Positions 20,525 through 30,113 of a stretch of DNA of 64,000 nt are shown one piece after another. A model generated the notes under the pieces. That model was not told the DNA's origin. It searched no databases and saw nothing but the letters and a program-made list of their open reading frames with translations. Source of the DNA: Burkholderia arboris (GTDB taxonomy: Bacteria; Pseudomonadota; Gammaproteobacteria; Burkholderiales; Burkholderiaceae); assembly GCF_902499125.1 (NCBI RefSeq), contig NZ_CABVPX010000002.1, forward strand, positions 62,001 through 126,000, in the 5' to 3' direction. The position numbers and the translations under genes were made by a program. Every line of letters starts with the position of its first letter. Position 1 is the stretch's first letter.

Positions 20525-22279
20525 TCAGCCTTGCTTCGCGGCCTTGATCTTGGCGAGTTCCTCGTCGCGCAGCGCGCGGCGCAGGATCTTGCCGACGTTG
20601 GTCTGCGGCAGCGCGTCGCGGAACTCGACGAATTTCGGCATCTTGTAGCCGGTCAGGTTCTTGCGGCAGTGCGCGAGCACGTCGTCGACCGTCAGCGACG
20701 GGTCGCGGCGCACGACGAACACCTTGATCCGTTCGCCCTGTACCTCGTCGGGAATGCCGATTGCCGCGGCTTCGCTGATGCCGGGATGCATCACGAGCAC
20801 TTCCTCGATCTCGTTCGGATACACGTTGAAGCCCGACACGAGGATCATGTCCTTCTTGCGGTCGATGAGGCGGATGAAGCCGCGCTCGTCCATCACGCCG
20901 ATGTCGCCGGTGCCGAGCCAGCCGTCGGCGTCGATCACCTTGGCCGTCTCGTCGGGGCGCTGCCAGTAGCCGCGCATTACCTGCGGGCCATGCACGCACA
21001 GCTCCCCCGGCTCGCCGATGGCGGCCCAGGTGCCGTCCTCGCGGCGAAAGCGCACGACGGTGGACGGCGCGGGCAGGCCGATCGACCCGCTGAATGCGGC
21101 CATGTCGTTCAGGTCCACGGGATTCATCGTGACGATCGGCGAGCATTCGGTGAGGCCGTAGCCTTCGACGACCGGCCGCCCCGTCACCTGCTGGAAACGC
21201 TCCGCGACCGCGCGCTGCATCGCCATCCCGCCCGCCATCGCGAGCTTGAGCTTCGAGAAATCGCGCTTGCGGAATTCCTCGTTGTCGAGGAACGCGTTGT
21301 ACAGCGTGTTGATGCCCGTGATCCCCGTGAACGTTTCGTTGCGGATGATCTTCATCACCATCTTCATGTCGCGCGGGTTCGCGATCAGGATGTTGCGCCC
21401 GCCGAGTCCCATGAAGATGAACGCGTTCACCGTCAGCGAATAGATGTGATAAAGCGGCAACGGCGTGAGCACGGTTTCGACGTCGCCCGACACCTGGTCG
21501 GCGATCCAGGCCTTTGCCTGCAGCAGGTTCGCGATCAGGTTGCCGTGCGTGAGCATCGCGCCTTTCGCGACGCCGGTCGTGCCGCCCGTGTACTGCAGGA
21601 ACGCGAGGTCGTCGCGCGTCGTCTGCACGCGCTGCGGCTTGCCGCGCGCGCCGAGCGCGAGGGCGGAGCGCAGCCGGATGGCCTGCGGCAGGTGATAGGC
21701 GGGCACGAGCTTCTTCACGTACTTCAGGACGAAATTGATCAGGCGTCCTTTCGCATTGAAGCCGTCGGCGAGCAGGTCGCCGAGCGCGGTGACGACAATG
21801 TTCTTCACCTGCGTTTCCGGCAGCGCATCCTGCAGCGTGCGCGCGAAGTTCTCGAACACGACGATCGTCTGCGCGCCGCTGTCCTTCAGCTGGTGCGCGA
21901 GTTCGCGCACGGTGTAGAGCGGGTTCACGTTGACGACGATCGCGCCGGCCTTCAGCGTGCCGAACAGCGCGACCGGATACTGGAACGTGTTCGGCAGCAT
22001 GATCGCGACGCGGTCGCCCGGCTTCACGCCGAGGCTTTGCAGGTACGACGCGAACGCGTCGACCTTCCGGGCGAGCGTGCGATAGGTCATCGACGCGCCG
22101 GCGCTCACGTACGCGACGCGGTCGGCGAAGCGGGTCGTGCATTCGTCGAAGAACTGCACGAGCGACGCGTATTGCGCGACGTCGATTTCGTGCGGGACGC
22201 CGGGCGGGTACGACGCGTACCAGATGCCGTCGGTGTTCGGCGGAACCTGGGCCGCGGTGGTTGCTGCGGAAGATGACAT
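20525..22279 (-). CDS. fadD: Long-chain fatty acid-CoA ligase
   Basis: A 584-residue AMP-forming acyl-CoA synthetase. The AMP-binding signature YTGGTTGVAKGAMLTH, the VEGYGLTECSP motif and the C-terminal GWLGTGDIGVMDERGF and DRKKDMILVSGFNVYP are all present. It activates fatty acids to acyl-CoA for beta-oxidation or lipid synthesis. The start at 22279 has GGAG seven bases upstream. A PsrA-like TetR gene is upstream on the same strand, so the pair forms a self-regulated fatty-acid unit. A GC-rich hairpin (22309-22336) occupies the leader. Confidence 0.93.
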   Translation of the reverse strand: MSSSAATTAAQVPPNTDGIWYASYPPGVPHEIDVAQYASLVQFFDECTTRFADRVAYVSAGASMTYRTLARKVDAFASYLQSLGVKPGDRVAIMLPNTFQYPVALFGTLKAGAIVVNVNPLYTVRELAHQLKDSGAQTIVVFENFARTLQDALPETQVKNIVVTALGDLLADGFNAKGRLINFVLKYVKKLVPAYHLPQAIRLRSALALGARGKPQRVQTTRDDLAFLQYTGGTTGVAKGAMLTHGNLIANLLQAKAWIADQVSGDVETVLTPLPLYHIYSLTVNAFIFMGLGGRNILIANPRDMKMVMKIIRNETFTGITGINTLYNAFLDNEEFRKRDFSKLKLAMAGGMAMQRAVAERFQQVTGRPVVEGYGLTECSPIVTMNPVDLNDMAAFSGSIGLPAPSTVVRFRREDGTWAAIGEPGELCVHGPQVMRGYWQRPDETAKVIDADGWLGTGDIGVMDERGFIRLIDRKKDMILVSGFNVYPNEIEEVLVMHPGISEAAAIGIPDEVQGERIKVFVVRRDPSLTVDDVLAHCRKNLTGYKMPKFVEFRDALPQTNVGKILRRALRDEELAKIKAAKQG

Positions 22280-22308
22280 GACGTGTCTCCGGTCTTGGCT
22301 CTCGGCGA

Positions 22309-22336
22309 GGGCAGGCGGGCGCTTCGGCGCCTGCCC
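22309..22336 (-). promoter_or_regulatory. Hairpin in the fadD leader
   Basis: Arms 22309-22317 and 22328-22336 are perfectly complementary (9 bp), with a GC-rich loop. It lies 30-57 bp upstream of the fadD start. It could be an intercistronic processing or attenuation stem. No T-run is present. Confidence 0.4.
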
Positions 22337-22440
22337 ATGCCCCGTGCTTCGCGGCCGGTCGGTGCGGGCGCCTCGACGCCCTGCATGACCGCGCGTATCA
22401 ATCAAATCGTGAACAGGAAGCCGCGCGTGGCTTCGCGCGC

Positions 22441-23262
22441 TCAGTTCGTGGAATGCAGCGTCGCCGTATCGGCGGTCGTCGCGCCCGACTGCGGCAACCC
22501 GAACGCTTCGCTCGCACCCGCGTCGTCGAGTACCGCCGCGAAGATCGACAGTTGCGCGCTGTCGGGCATCGGCGCCTTCAGCGCGGCGACGATCAGCGAC
22601 GACAGCCGCGCGATCATCTGCACGTCGTTCATCGTGCGTCCTTGCGAGAACTCGTCGATCAGGCTTTCCGTTTCGGCGCCCGCGAGCGCGCCGGACAGTG
22701 CGCCGATCGCGAAGTGCAGCCGCCAGCCGAGCTCGGTGCGCGGCAGATGCGGCAACGCGCGCTGGAACGCGTCGAAGAAGCGGCCCGCGACGCTCGCGTA
22801 GTGCGCGGTCAGGAAGTTGCGCACGAACGGCGACGGATCGGTGTACGCGCGGCCGATCAGCCGGAGAAACCCGGGCCCGCCGCGCTCGGGATTGCGCGAC
22901 GCCTTCAGCGCGGGAATGAACATCGCGCCGAGCACGTGCTCGCAGGTGATGTGCGTGCCGAGCTGCGCATCGAAGCGGTCGAGGATGCCGAGGCGCTCCT
23001 GGTTGAGCTGGTCGAGCCGGCGCGACAGCATCGCGTGGATCAGCGCTTCCTTGCTGCCGAAGTGGTAGTTGACCGCCGCGAGGTTGACCGCCGCGCGCGA
23101 CGTGATCTGCCGCATCGACATCGCTTCGAAGCCGTGCTCGATGAAGAGATCCTCGGCCGCATCGAGGATGCGCGCCTTCGTCCCGCCGGTCTGCCGAGTG
23201 CCGGATGACCGTGCCCCGGACGGCCGTCCCGCGGATGGCCGCCCCTCCTGACTTACTGCCAT
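22441..23262 (-). CDS. TetR-family regulator of PsrA type
   Basis: A 273-residue repressor. After a Ser/Arg/Gly-rich ~28-residue leader comes a TetR helix-turn-helix (ARILDAAEDLFIEHGFEAMS and NLAAVNYHFGSKEAL). The ligand domain has LGWRLHFAIGALSGALAG. Both parts resemble Pseudomonas PsrA, which senses long-chain acyl-CoA or fatty acids and represses beta-oxidation genes. It precedes fadD by 161 bp on the same strand, and a PsrA-type box lies 57 bp upstream of its own start. Autorepression and fadD control are therefore likely, though not shown. Confidence 0.87.
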   Translation of the reverse strand: MAVSQEGRPSAGRPSGARSSGTRQTGGTKARILDAAEDLFIEHGFEAMSMRQITSRAAVNLAAVNYHFGSKEALIHAMLSRRLDQLNQERLGILDRFDAQLGTHITCEHVLGAMFIPALKASRNPERGGPGFLRLIGRAYTDPSPFVRNFLTAHYASVAGRFFDAFQRALPHLPRTELGWRLHFAIGALSGALAGAETESLIDEFSQGRTMNDVQMIARLSSLIVAALKAPMPDSAQLSIFAAVLDDAGASEAFGLPQSGATTADTATLHSTN

Positions 23263-23318
23263 GTTCCGCCTCCCATGCCGGTTTCCCGGCCGCGAACAGG
23301 TGATTTGATTATCTGATT

Positions 23319-23332
23319 CAAACAGTCGTTTT
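23319..23332. promoter_or_regulatory. PsrA-type operator upstream of the tetR gene
   Basis: CAAAC-AGTC-GTTTT matches the published PsrA box pattern (G/C)AAAC-N2-4-GTTT(G/C), except for the last base. The half-sites are palindromic. It sits in an AT-rich patch just upstream of the regulator gene. Confidence 0.55.
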
Positions 23333-23477
23333 TATTAAGATAAAAAATCGCGGGCGGAGCGGGCAAGCGGGGAATCTGGACAAATTCCTCTAGTTCGATG
23401 TGCGAATGCGGAAAGTGCGGTGCGCGACCCCGGCGGGACGGGGCGCGCGCGATGATGCGGTGCCGCAAGGTGCGGGT

Positions 23478-24698
23478 TTAGCCGACCGTGCTACGCGTAT
23501 TGACCGATTGCGTCATGTCGATACCGCGCCGTTCGCGGCTGAACAGGATCAGCACGGCGATCGCAACGGCGACGATGCCGGCCACGAGCGCGAGCGCGAA
23601 GCCGTAGTTGTTGCCGTTCGAAACGGCGAGCGACGCCTGCATCGTCGCGTTGCCGGACGCGAGCAGGTTGCCGAGCTGATAGACGACGCCGGGGAAGGTG
23701 GCCCGGATTTCGTCGGGCGAGATCTCGTTCAGGTGAACCGGAATCACGCCCCACGCGCCCTGTACCGAGATCTGCATCAGGAACGCGCCTGCTGCGAGCG
23801 CAACCGGGCCGCTCGAGAACGCCCACAGCGGCAGCACGGGCAATGCGATCAACGCGGCGATGAAGACCGCGCGGCGCCGGCCGATCCGCTCCGAGATCGC
23901 ACCGAACGACAGGCCGCCGACGATCGCGCCGATGTTGAGCACGATCGTGATCCCCGACACGGTATGCGGATCGAAGTGATGCTGTTCGCGCAGGAAGGTC
24001 GGATAGAGATCCTGCGTACCGTGCGAGAAGAAGTTGAACGCGGTCATCAGCACGATCGCGTAGATCGTGAGCTTCCAGTTCTGCTTCAGCGTGGCGCCGA
24101 GGCTCGGGCGCGGGCGCTTCTCCATCTGCTTCCACGCCGGCGATTCGGGCACGTGCGCCCGGACGTACAGCACGAGCAGCGCGGGCAGCACGCCGACCAT
24201 GAACATGCCGCGCCAGCCGATGGTTTGGTAGAACAGGCCGAACACGACGGACGCGAGCAGGTAGCCGCTCGGGTAGCCGGCCTGCAGCAGTCCCGACACG
24301 AAGCCGCGCGCATGGGTCGGCACGGTCTCCATCGTCAGCGCGGAGCCGACGCCCCATTCGCCGCCCATCGCGATGCCGAACAGCGCGCGCAGTACGAGCA
24401 GCGCGGTGAGGCTCGGCGCGAAACCCGACGCAAGTTCGAGCAGCGAGTAGCACGCGATATTGACCATCAGTGTCGGGCGGCGCCCGAAGCGGTCTGCAAG
24501 CCGGCCGAAGATCAGCGCGCCGAGCGGGCGCATCGCGAGCGTCAGTGTGAGTGCGAACGCGACCGCGGGGATCGTCGACGCGAATTCCGCGGCGATATCC
24601 TTCAGCACGAAAACCATCAGGAAAAAATCGAACGCATCGAGCGTCCAGCCCAGGTAGGCGGCGATCGTGACGTTGCGTTGTTCGCGGGTCCAGCTCAT
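23478..24698 (-). CDS. MFS transporter (SHS lactate / sialate-proton symporter type)
   Basis: A 406-residue transporter with 12 predicted membrane helices. It shows the early motif LGWTLDAFDFFLMVFVLKDIA, the MFS loop GRLADRFGRRPTL after helix 2, GMGGEWGVGSALTMETVP-like residues in helix 4-5, and a second loop SERIGRRRA. These fit the SHS/sialate:proton symport group that moves small carboxylates such as lactate or pyruvate. The start at 24698 (MSWTREQ) has GGAG nine bases upstream. The substrate is inferred, and no catabolic enzyme is adjacent. Confidence 0.82.
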   Translation of the reverse strand: MSWTREQRNVTIAAYLGWTLDAFDFFLMVFVLKDIAAEFASTIPAVAFALTLTLAMRPLGALIFGRLADRFGRRPTLMVNIACYSLLELASGFAPSLTALLVLRALFGIAMGGEWGVGSALTMETVPTHARGFVSGLLQAGYPSGYLLASVVFGLFYQTIGWRGMFMVGVLPALLVLYVRAHVPESPAWKQMEKRPRPSLGATLKQNWKLTIYAIVLMTAFNFFSHGTQDLYPTFLREQHHFDPHTVSGITIVLNIGAIVGGLSFGAISERIGRRRAVFIAALIALPVLPLWAFSSGPVALAAGAFLMQISVQGAWGVIPVHLNEISPDEIRATFPGVVYQLGNLLASGNATMQASLAVSNGNNYGFALALVAGIVAVAIAVLILFSRERRGIDMTQSVNTRSTVG

Positions 24699-24733
24699 GT
24701 CCGAGGTCTCCACGTTGGCTTGTGCGCGCACGA

Positions 24734-24759
24734 TGTGCATGCGGATTGTGCATGCGGAT
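24734..24759. repeat. Two tandem 13-bp repeats upstream of the MFS gene
   Basis: TGTGCATGCGGAT occurs twice head-to-tail (24734-24746, 24747-24759), 36-61 bp upstream of the transporter start. The position suits an operator, but no regulator is adjacent. The rest of the 294-bp gap to the acetyltransferase gene shows nothing definite. Confidence 0.4.
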
Positions 24760-24992
24760 GCCGGCCCGGCCGGCGCGCGGCGCGGGGGCATGGATCGAGT
24801 GTAGGCGTCCGCGCTGCGCGATGCGGGGCGCGATACCCCCGAATCGGGAATAATCCCTACGAAATGAACTGTTTCGGAAACGGAAACGGGGCCGCGCGAG
24901 ACCCGCGACAGGTGTCTGTATCATTCCGGAAGGCTTTTTGTATCCATTCTGTAATGCGTTCGATGCGCATCGTCACCGAATCAGGAGTCCGG

Positions 24993-25535
24993 ATGAATGA
25001 ACGTTCCGCCGCCGAATTGCCCGTGCTCGAAACAGCCAGGCTGTGGCTGCGTCCGCGCGTGCTGGCCGATCTCGATGCGTGCGTCGCGATGGATCGCGAT
25101 CCAGAGGTCACGCGGCACATCGCGGGCCCGTGGCACGACCCCGTCGAGCATCGCCGCTTCGTCACGCACCGGATCACGCGCGACTATCCGCCGGGCCTCG
25201 GCTACTGGTCGATCTTCGAGAAGACGGCGCCCGATGCATTCGTCGGCTGGATCCTGCTGATTCCCGACTATGTGGACGGGGCGCACGACGTCGAGATCGG
25301 CTGGCGGCTCGTGCGCGCGACCTGGGGGCGCGGTATCGCGAGCGAGGCCGCGCAGGCCGTCGTGCGGCACGCGTTCGACACCGTGCGCCTGCCGCGCGTG
25401 ATCGCCGACATCGCGGAAGCCAACAGCGGCTCGCTGAACGTTGCGCACAAGCTCGGGATGCGCCGCGTGAGCGTCGTGAACGACGGCATTCCTTACATTC
25501 GCCATCGTCTCGAACGCAACGATCTGCGCACGTAA
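24993..25535 (+). CDS. GNAT-family N-acetyltransferase (RimJ/RimL type)
   Basis: A 180-residue acetyltransferase_3 protein. LETARLWLRPRVLADLDACVAM is the usual RimJ/RimL opening. DVEIGWRLVRATWGRGIASEAAQAVV carries the acetyl-CoA-binding Q/RxxGxG/A-type loop, and EANSGSLNVAHKLGM is the family's C-terminal motif. The start at 24993 is preceded by AGGAG. The substrate may be an N-terminal amine or a small molecule. It is divergent from the MFS gene and has no obvious functional partner. Confidence 0.85.
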   Translation: MNERSAAELPVLETARLWLRPRVLADLDACVAMDRDPEVTRHIAGPWHDPVEHRRFVTHRITRDYPPGLGYWSIFEKTAPDAFVGWILLIPDYVDGAHDVEIGWRLVRATWGRGIASEAAQAVVRHAFDTVRLPRVIADIAEANSGSLNVAHKLGMRRVSVVNDGIPYIRHRLERNDLRT

Positions 25536-25660
25536 CGCCGCGTCGTGCGCGCGGCGGGTGTCAGAGATCGTCAACCGCACGCGTATCGAGGTCATGACGT
25601 ATTAACGGCTCGCGCGATCAGGAGTATCGTTGCCGGAATTTCGCAACATGGGGTACGACC

Positions 25661-26287
25661 ATGGCACTCGGCAACGACGTTCATCTCATTCCCGTCCGGC
25701 TCGACGCGTTGCGTCCGACGCAGATGACGGTCGGCTATCGCGAAGTCAAGGCGAAGCGCAAGCACTGGAAGGCGCTCAACAAGCGTGCGCGCAAGGCCGC
25801 GATCGAATCGCACTGGTTCCCGGCGATCCTCGGCCCGGACGGGATGCACTACATCACCGATCATCACCACCTCGGCCTCGCGCTGATCGAGGAGGGCGAG
25901 TCGCGCGTGAACGCGATGCTGCTGAAGGATCTGTCGTGGCTCGACGACACGATCTTCTGGCGGATGATGGAACACAACCAGTGGGTGCATCCGTTCGGCG
26001 CGGACGGCTCGCGGCGCGACTATGCGCACTTGCCGAAGGCGCTGACGGGGCTCGAGGACGATCCGTACCGCAGCCTCGCCGGCGAGCTGCGCACGGCGGG
26101 CGGCTATGCGAAGGACGCAACGCCGTTCAGCGAATTCCTGTGGGCCGATTACCTGCGCCAGCACGTGTCGCTCGACCAGATCCGCAAGAATTTCGCGAAG
26201 GCGCTCGACGTCGCGCTGCATCGCGCACACGAGCAGGATGCGCGCTATCTGCCCGGCTGGTCGGGCGTCATCGCCGTCAAACCCTGA
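25661..26287 (+). CDS. ParB-like nuclease-fold protein (ParBc_2)
   Basis: A 208-residue protein matching the chromosome-partition-like ParBc_2 family. It has an N-terminal LIPVRLDALRPTQMTVG, the ParB/sulfiredoxin-type core GPDGMHYITDHHHLGLALIE with clustered histidines, then a larger alpha-helical part with LAGELRTAGGYAKDATPFSEFLWADYL. No partition neighbour (ParA or parS) is visible, so a role in DNA segregation is unlikely. These stand-alone proteins are uncharacterised and may be enzymes. It lies 23 bp upstream of the sulP gene, so the two may be co-transcribed. Confidence 0.78.
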   Translation: MALGNDVHLIPVRLDALRPTQMTVGYREVKAKRKHWKALNKRARKAAIESHWFPAILGPDGMHYITDHHHLGLALIEEGESRVNAMLLKDLSWLDDTIFWRMMEHNQWVHPFGADGSRRDYAHLPKALTGLEDDPYRSLAGELRTAGGYAKDATPFSEFLWADYLRQHVSLDQIRKNFAKALDVALHRAHEQDARYLPGWSGVIAVKP

Positions 26288-26310
26288 CCGGCGCACGGCG
26301 CCGACCGCTC

Positions 26311-28041
26311 ATGACGACTGCCCCGATCCGCCCCGACGCCGGCCCGCAGCATGCGGACCATTTCGCCGCGCTCGATGCGGCTTCGCCGCCGCCCAGGCGG
26401 CGCATCGGCCTCGATGCGCTGGCCGGCCTGTCGATCGCCGGGCTGCTGATTCCCGAAGCGGTCGCGTATGCGGGGCTCGCCAACCTGCCGCCGCAGGCCG
26501 GCCTGATCGCGCTGCTGTCGGGGCTCGTCGTCTATGCGCTGACGGGCAGCAGCCGCTTCGCGATCGTGTCGTCGACGTCGTCGTCGGCCGCGGTGCTCGC
26601 GGCAACCGTGCTCGCCGAGTCGGGGATGGCGCTGGCCGCGCAGCTCGCGCTCGCGGCGGCGCTCGTTGCGATGACGGGCGTGCTGTTCATCCTCGCGGGC
26701 GCCGCGCGGCTCGGCGGCATGTCGGATTTCGTCGCACGGCCGGTGCTGCGCGGCTTCACGTTCGGTCTCGCGCTGACGATCGTCATCAAGCAGTTGCCGA
26801 AGATCCTCGCGATTTCCGTGCAGCACAGCGATGCGCCGCGCGTCGCGCTCGACCTGATCACCGGCGCGCCGCATGCGAACCTCGCGAGCGTCGTGCTCGG
26901 TGCGCTCGCGCTGGCGTTGCTGTTCGCGCTCGGGCGCCGCTCGCGCGTGCCCGCGACGCTCGTCGTGATCGTGCTGTCGATCGCGGCCGGCTATGCGATC
27001 GACTGGCAGCGATACGGGATCGCGATCGTCGGCCATATCGACTTCCGGCACCTCGAATTCGGCCTGCCGCATCTCGACCGCAACGCGTGGATGCAGACGG
27101 TCGAACTCGCGTTCGCGCTGATGCTGATCCTGTATGCGGAGTCGTACGGTTCGATCCGCAACTTTGCGCTCAAGCATGGCGATACCGTGTCGCCGAACCG
27201 CGACCTCGTGGCGCTCGGCTGCGCGAACCTCGTGTCGGGGCTGCTGCACGGGATGCCGGTGGGCGCCGGCTATTCGGCGACGTCGGCGAACGAGGCGGCC
27301 GGTGCGCAGTCGCGCTTTGCCGGCCTGTGGGCGGCCGGCGTGGTCGCGCTGATCGTCTGGCTGCTGCTGCCGCAACTCGCGCGCACGCCGGAGCCCGTGC
27401 TTGCCGCCATCGTGATCTTCGCGGTCAGCCACTCGCTGCATCCGTCCGTGTTCCGGCCGTACTGGGCGTGGCATCGCGACCGGCTCGTGGTAATCGCGGC
27501 GCTGCTCGCGGTACTCGTGCTCGGCGTGCTGCACGGCTTGCTCGCGGCCATCGGCGTGAGCCTGCTGCTGACGCTGCGCAAGCTGTCCGAACCGAACGTC
27601 AGCGTGCTCGGCCGGCTGCGCGACAGCCACGACTTCGTCGACGTCGCGAGCCATGCCGACGCGAAGCCGGTGCCGGGCGTGCTGATCGTGCGGCCCGAGG
27701 CGCAACTGTTCTTCGCGAATGCGGACCGGATGCTGAATCGCGTGCGTGCGCTGATGAAGGCCGCGCCGGACACGCATACCGTGATGCTGAGTCTCGAGGA
27801 AACGCCGGATGTCGACGGTACGACGATCGAATCGTTGCGTACCTTTGCCGCCGAATGCGCGGCGCGCGGATTGCGGCTCGCGATCGTCCGGCTCAAGGTG
27901 CATGCGTTGCATGCGCTGCGCCGCGCGGCGGACGATACGCTGCACGACGACGCGATGTCGGAACTGAGCGTCGACGAGAGCCTGCAACTGCTGACGGCAG
28001 GCATGCCGCCGGACGGCAGCGGCGGAACGACCGCCGCCTGA
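26311..28041 (+). CDS. SulP-family inorganic anion transporter with STAS domain
   Basis: A 576-residue SLC26/SulP protein. The N-terminal part (LAGLSIAGLLIPEAVAYAGLANLP) is the sulfate-transporter signature region, followed by about 10-12 membrane helices to residue ~440. A C-terminal STAS domain (about 460-560) contains LIVRPEAQLFFANADRM and ETPDVDGTTIESL. Family members carry sulfate, bicarbonate or dicarboxylates. The start at 26311 is the first ATG with family similarity. The anion is not predictable here. Confidence 0.88.
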   Translation: MTTAPIRPDAGPQHADHFAALDAASPPPRRRIGLDALAGLSIAGLLIPEAVAYAGLANLPPQAGLIALLSGLVVYALTGSSRFAIVSSTSSSAAVLAATVLAESGMALAAQLALAAALVAMTGVLFILAGAARLGGMSDFVARPVLRGFTFGLALTIVIKQLPKILAISVQHSDAPRVALDLITGAPHANLASVVLGALALALLFALGRRSRVPATLVVIVLSIAAGYAIDWQRYGIAIVGHIDFRHLEFGLPHLDRNAWMQTVELAFALMLILYAESYGSIRNFALKHGDTVSPNRDLVALGCANLVSGLLHGMPVGAGYSATSANEAAGAQSRFAGLWAAGVVALIVWLLLPQLARTPEPVLAAIVIFAVSHSLHPSVFRPYWAWHRDRLVVIAALLAVLVLGVLHGLLAAIGVSLLLTLRKLSEPNVSVLGRLRDSHDFVDVASHADAKPVPGVLIVRPEAQLFFANADRMLNRVRALMKAAPDTHTVMLSLEETPDVDGTTIESLRTFAAECAARGLRLAIVRLKVHALHALRRAADDTLHDDAMSELSVDESLQLLTAGMPPDGSGGTTAA

Positions 28042-28063
28042 CACTGTGGCGCGACGGCGCCGT

Positions 28064-29002
28064 CTATTGCGAAAGCGCGGCGGCGCTGGCCGTGCGATCG
28101 ATCATGCCGGCCACTTCCCCGGCCGTCGGCGCATAGGCGCCTGCATGCGCGCAGGCCACCGACGCGCAGGCGGCCGCGTAGCGCAGATGTTCGACGGCCG
28201 CCGCATCGGGGCGCGTAAGCTGGCTCGCGAGCCAGCCGCCGACGCTCGCGTCGCCGCAACCGACCGTGTCGGCGACTTCGGTCGGGAATGCGGGCTGGAA
28301 CAGCACGGTGTCGCGATGCAGGAGTTGCATGCCCGATGCGCCGTGCGTGACGAGCATCGTCGCGTCGGGCGCCCATTCGCGCAGTTGCGCGAGCGCGGCC
28401 GCCTCGTCGAGTTCGGGAAACAGCCCGCGCAGATCTTCGTCGGATACCTTGATCCAGTCGGCGAGCGCGGCCAGCCGGCGCAGCGTGTCGCGATACGACG
28501 GCGCAGCCATCGGCGCCCGGAAGTTCGGGTCGAACGAAATCCGCTTGCCGGCCGCACGCGCGGCCTGTGCGACCTCGATCAGGCGTGACGCGAGCGGCTC
28601 GCGCACGACGCCGAGCGAGCCGACGTGCACGATCTCTGCCGCGTCGAAGGATCCGGCGGGCAGGTCGGCCGGATCGAATGCGAGATCGGCGCTGTTCTCG
28701 CCGATGAAGAAATAGTGGGGCGGCTGCTTCGACACGACCATCGCGAGCAGCGGCGCGCGGTCGACCTGCCGGATGAAGCGCATGTCGAGCCCGGCGTCGG
28801 CGCTCTTGCGCATCAGCTCGTCGCCGAAGGTGTCGCGGCTGACCGTGCCGGCGAAGGCCGTCGGCACGGCGAGCCGCGCGCCGACGCGTGCGACGTTCCA
28901 GCATGAGCCGCCAGCGACGCTGTGCCAGTGCTGTGCGTCGTCGCGGATGAAATCGGTCAGCGCTTCGCCGAATACGATCAGGCGGGGGAACGTCGTCGTC
29001 AT
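28064..29002 (-). CDS. PfkB-family sugar kinase (fructokinase-like)
   Basis: A 312-residue ribokinase-family kinase. The N-terminal GGSCWNVARVGARL matches PfkB signature 1, and the C-terminal VADTVGCGDASVGGWLA carries the DTxGxGD anion hole and catalytic Asp. Substrate-lid residues near the N-terminus resemble fructokinases. It is the last gene of the sugar ABC operon, 132 bp after the binding-protein gene, and probably phosphorylates the imported sugar. Fructose is the best guess from similarity to frc-type operons of rhizobia, which pair an ABC importer with a kinase. Confidence 0.87.
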   Translation of the reverse strand: MTTTFPRLIVFGEALTDFIRDDAQHWHSVAGGSCWNVARVGARLAVPTAFAGTVSRDTFGDELMRKSADAGLDMRFIRQVDRAPLLAMVVSKQPPHYFFIGENSADLAFDPADLPAGSFDAAEIVHVGSLGVVREPLASRLIEVAQAARAAGKRISFDPNFRAPMAAPSYRDTLRRLAALADWIKVSDEDLRGLFPELDEAAALAQLREWAPDATMLVTHGASGMQLLHRDTVLFQPAFPTEVADTVGCGDASVGGWLASQLTRPDAAAVEHLRYAAACASVACAHAGAYAPTAGEVAGMIDRTASAAALSQ

Positions 29003-29134
29003 GTCGAAACCTTGTGCCGTGGCGTTGCGCACGGCCGTACGGCGGTTGATCCAAGAAAGCGGGCAGTGCGGGCCGTCTCGCATGGCGGCGCGGCCCTGCA
29101 CCGCCCGGGTTCGGCGGGCAGCGGGGCGGCGCGA

Positions 29135-30079
29135 TCAGCGCGGCGTGCTCCAGCCCTTGTAGGTCTTCACGTTGTCGCGCGTGATGAGCGTCGGCTCGAT
29201 CAGGATCATCGGATTGGCCGGCTTCTGGCCGTTCATGATCCCGTAGCCGACGTTCACGGCCTGCTGCGCCATCGCCCACGGATCCTGGCTCGACGACGCC
29301 TGCACGAGCGTGTTGGACTTGAGCGCGACTTCGATGTCGGGTGCGCCGTCGACCGACGTGATCACGATGCCCGGACGGTTCAGTTGCTTCGCGGCGAGGT
29401 CGCTGCCGATCGCCTGCGGGTCGTTGATCGTGAACACCGCGTCGAGCTTCGGAAAGCGCGTCAGGTAGCCTTGCATCGCGTTCATCCCGCCTTCGCGCGA
29501 GCCCTTGCCGTCCTGATCGCTCGACAGCAGCTTGATGCCGGCGTTTTTCGCGAGCACGGTCTTGCAGCCGTTGACGCGATCGATCACGGCCGATACCTGC
29601 GGGCCGTTCTCGATGATCACGTTGCCCTTGCCGTTGAGCTTCTTCGCGATGTAGTCGCACGCGAGTTCGCCGGCCTTCACGTTGTTGGTCTGTACGGTCG
29701 CATTCGCGCCGGCCGCGGCGACGTCGATCGCGACGACCGTGATGCCGGCCGCCTGCGCCTTCTTCACCGCCGGTTCGATCGCCTTCGGATCGGTTGCGTT
29801 GAGCAGGATCATGTCGACGTGTGCGGAGATGAAGTTGTCGATCTGCGTGAACTGCTTGTTCAGGTCGTAGTCGGCCGAGACGGCCGTGACCTTCGCATTC
29901 GGATTGAGCTGCTTCGCGCGTGCTTCGGCGCCCTTGACGATCGTGACGAAGTACGGGTTGCCGAGCGACCCGACCGTGACGCCGATCGATTTGAGCGGCT
30001 TGTCGGCCGCATGGGCGGCGGCAGCGCCGAAGGCGAGCGCGCAGGCGACGGCGGTCAGGGCGGCGGTGTGCTTGAACAT
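29135..30079 (-). CDS. Sugar ABC transporter periplasmic binding protein
   Basis: A 314-residue protein with a signal peptide (cut near AHAAD) and a periplasmic-binding-protein type I (peripla_BP_4) fold, shown by IGVTVGSLGNPYF, ILLNATDPKAIEPAVKKA and DAVFTINDPQAIGSDLAAKQ. It resembles the ribose/fructose binding proteins RbsB and FrcB. It is separated from the permease gene by 83 bp containing a strong hairpin, which could raise its dose relative to the membrane parts. The sugar is inferred from the linked kinase. Confidence 0.9.
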   Translation of the reverse strand: MFKHTAALTAVACALAFGAAAAHAADKPLKSIGVTVGSLGNPYFVTIVKGAEARAKQLNPNAKVTAVSADYDLNKQFTQIDNFISAHVDMILLNATDPKAIEPAVKKAQAAGITVVAIDVAAAGANATVQTNNVKAGELACDYIAKKLNGKGNVIIENGPQVSAVIDRVNGCKTVLAKNAGIKLLSSDQDGKGSREGGMNAMQGYLTRFPKLDAVFTINDPQAIGSDLAAKQLNRPGIVITSVDGAPDIEVALKSNTLVQASSSQDPWAMAQQAVNVGYGIMNGQKPANPMILIEPTLITRDNVKTYKGWSTPR

Positions 30080-30113
30080 GTCGTGGTGTCTCCGTGAGGT
30101 TGGTTGGCGAACG

